In this document: piece by piece, positions 61,189 through 62,971 of the stretch
Numbering within the stretch: the first letter of the stretch is position 1
How the letters are laid out: the number at the start of each line of letters is the position of its first letter
Translations under genes and position numbers: made by a program
Notes under the pieces: generated by a model
Databases searched by the model: none
Told to the model about the DNA's origin: nothing
The model's input: only the letters and a program-made list of their open reading frames with translations
From: an uncultured Prevotella sp.
GTDB lineage: Bacteria > Bacteroidota > Bacteroidia > Bacteroidales > Bacteroidaceae
Direction: 5' to 3'
Assembly: GCA_944320355.1 (NCBI GenBank)
Contig: CALUHC010000008.1
Coordinates: forward strand, 1 to 62,971
Length of the DNA stretch: 62,971 nucleotides

Positions 61189-62724
61189 ATGATTCTAACA
61201 ATAATTATCGCCGTGGCCGCTCTCATTGTCGGAGGGTTCGGCGGTTATCTCGTTTTCCGATATATTTTAAAGGGAAAATACAATGAGATGATCGATGCTG
61301 CCGCAAAGGAGGCAGACGTAATGAAAGAAAAAAAGCTCCTTGAGGTGAAGGAGAAGTTCCTCAACAAGAAAAGCGAGCTGGAGAAAGAAGTTCAAGTGCG
61401 CAACCAGCACATACAGCAAAGCGAGAACAAGCTCAAGCAGCGCGAGATATCCCTGAACCAGCGCCAGGAGGAACTTGGACGCCGCAAGAACGACCTCGAC
61501 AACCAGCAGGTGCGCATCGACAACGAAAAGAAACTGTTGCAGATGCGCACGGAGGAGCTTGAGAAGATGCAGCTGCAGGAGCGCGAGAAGCTCGAAGAGC
61601 TGTCCGGCCTCAGCGCAGAGGAAGCCAAGCAGCGGCTCGTGGAGGCAATGAAAGACGAGGCCAAGACCGACGCGCAGTGCTATATCAACGAAATCATGGA
61701 CGAGGCCAAGCTCAACGCCAACGCCCAGGCACGCAAGATTGTCATACAGACAATACAGCGCGTGGCCACCGAGACGGCCATAGAGAACAGCGTGAGCGTG
61801 TTCCACATCGACAACGACGAGGTGAAAGGCCGCATAATAGGCCGCGAGGGCCGCAACATCCGCGCACTTGAGGCCGCCACCGGCGTGGAGATTGTGGTCG
61901 ACGACACGCCCGAGGCCATCGTCATCAGCGCATTCGACCCAATACGCCGCGAGGTTTGCCGCCTTGCCCTCCACCAGCTCGTGTCCGACGGCCGCATCCA
62001 TCCGGCACGCATAGAGGAGGTCGTGCAGAAGGTAAAGAAGCAACTGGAGAACGAGGTGATAGAGACCGGCAAGCGCACCGCCATCGACCTCGGCATACAC
62101 GGCCTGCACCCTGAGCTCATCCGCATCATAGGCAAGATGAAATACCGCAGCTCTTACGGCCAGAACCTGCTGCAACACGCACGCGAGACGGCCAACCTCT
62201 GCGCCGTCATGGCATCGGAACTGGGGCTGAACCCAAAGAAGGCCAAGCGCGCCGGACTGCTCCACGACATAGGGAAGGTGCCCGACGAGGAGAGCGAGCT
62301 GCCCCACGCACTCTACGGAGCCAAGATAGCCGAGAAGTACAAGGAGAAGCCCGACATCTGCAACGCCATAGCCGCCCACCACGACGAGTGCGAGATGAAC
62401 ACCCTGCTGGCTCCCATCGTGCAGGTGTGCGATGCCATCAGCGGCGCACGGCCGGGCGCACGCCGCGAGATTGTAGAGGCATACATCAAGCGCCTCAATG
62501 ACCTTGAGGCCATTGCAATGAGCTACCCTGGCGTCACAAAGACATACGCCATACAGGCAGGCCGCGAGCTCCGCGTGATAGTTGGCGCAGACAAGATGGA
62601 CGACAAGGCCGCCGAGGCACTCTCGGGCGACATCGCCAACAAGATACAGACCGAGATGACATATCCCGGACAGGTGAAGATAACCGTCATACGCGAGACA
62701 CGCAGCGTGGCATACGCAAAGTAA
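61189..62724 (+). CDS. rny: Ribonuclease Y
   Basis: A 511-residue membrane-anchored endoribonuclease that starts bulk mRNA decay. Layout: N-terminal membrane helix (residues 2-22), long coiled coil (about 30-190), KH domain ([20 protein letters not shown]), HD domain with H359/D360 ([10 protein letters not shown]) and HHDECE. Length matches B. subtilis RNase Y (520). Last gene of the group; a strong hairpin follows. Confidence 0.97.
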   Translation: MILTIIIAVAALIVGGFGGYLVFRYILKGKYNEMIDAAAKEADVMKEKKLLEVKEKFLNKKSELEKEVQVRNQHIQQSENKLKQREISLNQRQEELGRRKNDLDNQQVRIDNEKKLLQMRTEELEKMQLQEREKLEELSGLSAEEAKQRLVEAMKDEAKTDAQCYINEIMDEAKLNANAQARKIVIQTIQRVATETAIENSVSVFHIDNDEVKGRIIGREGRNIRALEAATGVEIVVDDTPEAIVISAFDPIRREVCRLALHQLVSDGRIHPARIEEVVQKVKKQLENEVIETGKRTAIDLGIHGLHPELIRIIGKMKYRSSYGQNLLQHARETANLCAVMASELGLNPKKAKRAGLLHDIGKVPDEESELPHALYGAKIAEKYKEKPDICNAIAAHHDECEMNTLLAPIVQVCDAISGARPGARREIVEAYIKRLNDLEAIAMSYPGVTKTYAIQAGRELRVIVGADKMDDKAAEALSGDIANKIQTEMTYPGQVKITVIRETRSVAYAK

Positions 62725-62744
62725 AAGCGCTTTCGCCAAAAACA

Positions 62745-62791
62745 AAACGCAAAGTGGCGGCACGAACGTTACGTGCCGCCACTTTGCGTTT
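62745..62791 (+). terminator. Hairpin after rny
   Basis: AAACGCAAAGTGGCGGCACG (62745-62764) and its perfect complement (62772-62791) form a 20-bp stem with a 7-base loop. T run is only three bases. Confidence 0.65.
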
Positions 62792-62821
62792 CCGAAAACA
62801 GCCCAACCGCCTTTTCTTCAA

Positions 62822-62971
62822 CCCAAATCGATCATTAGAGTCCAAAACGATTTCATTCTATTGTCGCGCAGATTGGCTGTCGTCTTTGTCGAAGGCGTAG
62901 CGGGCTACGTCGAGACGAAGCGGCAGGCAAGATGCCGACAAGAGAACGAAAGCGTTTGGAAAGCCGAGCAC
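62822..62971 (+). repeat. Repeat family A, copy 4 (cut by window end)
   Basis: CCCAAATCGATCATTAGA at 62822-62839, then gtccaaaacgatttcattct, ggctgtcgtctttgtcgaag, gcgggctacgtcgagacgaa and gaacgaaagcgtttggaaag, closely matching copy 1. The far terminus lies beyond the window. Confidence 0.75.

Overview
The window reads as a piece of chromosome from a Bacteroidales bacterium, most likely of the Prevotella group. Nearly every promoter is of the Bacteroidetes type (TTTG, about 19-21 bp, then TAnnTTTG), start codons generally lack a Shine-Dalgarno sequence, and two exported proteins end in the GxYIVxGRK-like tail common in Prevotella. Conserved Bacteroidales gene blocks are present (rsfS-ftsH-cdsA; surE-lpxB divergent from parA-parB-DUF5683-mltD-like-rel; zapA-rny). 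Coding DNA is rather GC-rich. No phage, plasmid, transposase, rRNA operon or CRISPR array was seen. One tRNA (Gln, anticodon CTG) is present.

Layout: 0.3-1.5 kb, a DUF418 membrane gene broken by two frameshifts; 1.8-5.0 kb, recA, a carboxynorspermidine/saccharopine dehydrogenase and an unknown gene (all minus); 5.2-8.1 kb, a lone vsr endonuclease, a winged-helix/AraC regulator pair and rsmA; 8.1-9.3 kb, a gene-free stretch that appears to hold two related ~420-nt noncoding transcripts; 9.9-13 kb, PPIase, MATE exporter and an exported flavodoxin; 14.2-14.6 kb, an operon of two 32-residue membrane peptides; 14.8-22 kb, a flippase-like protein, PepD, two PH-domain paralogues, CorA and a DUF349 protein; 22.8-28.4 kb, tRNA-Gln, rsfS-ftsH-cdsA and CstA; 28.6-38.7 kb, a lipoprotein, the surE-lpxB/parAB/rel block; 38.7-43.6 kb, pectinesterase, flavodoxin, DUF362 and a porin-like protein; 43.9-46.6 kb, thrS and a thioredoxin lipoprotein; 47.2-49.9 kb, a CsgG/PEGA-like/DUF4810/DUF799 envelope cluster; 50.4-54.6 kb, rlmN-DUF4837-pdxA-flippase operon; 54.9-55.1 kb, a candidate 131-nt structured RNA; 55.7-59.6 kb, rfbA-Wzc kinase-HAD hydrolase; 59.8-62.7 kb, an unknown gene, a coiled-coil gene, zapA and rny.

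The most unusual part is the intergenic DNA. Two adjacent candidate large RNAs (8203-8637 and 8904-9322) and the micropeptide operon (14275-14489) each have an FNR/CRP-type palindrome (TTGAY-N4-RTCAA) whose centre lies exactly 68.5 bp upstream of the -7 box, which points to one shared regulator. The intergenic regions also carry at least five families of dispersed repeats: a ~195-bp element with TCATTAGA-containing inverted ends, a palindromic GGAGTTAAC element (one copy sits inside the CsgG cluster with 63-bp arms), a CCCCTCCTTTGGAAAAG element, a GATTTTAATCAA-ended element, and clusters of 21-22-bp quasi-palindromic units at seven sites. A further repeated unit carries tandem promoters in front of three genes.

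All calls come from reading the sequence and translated frames. No database search or folding program was run; coordinates of repeats and RNAs are read by eye.
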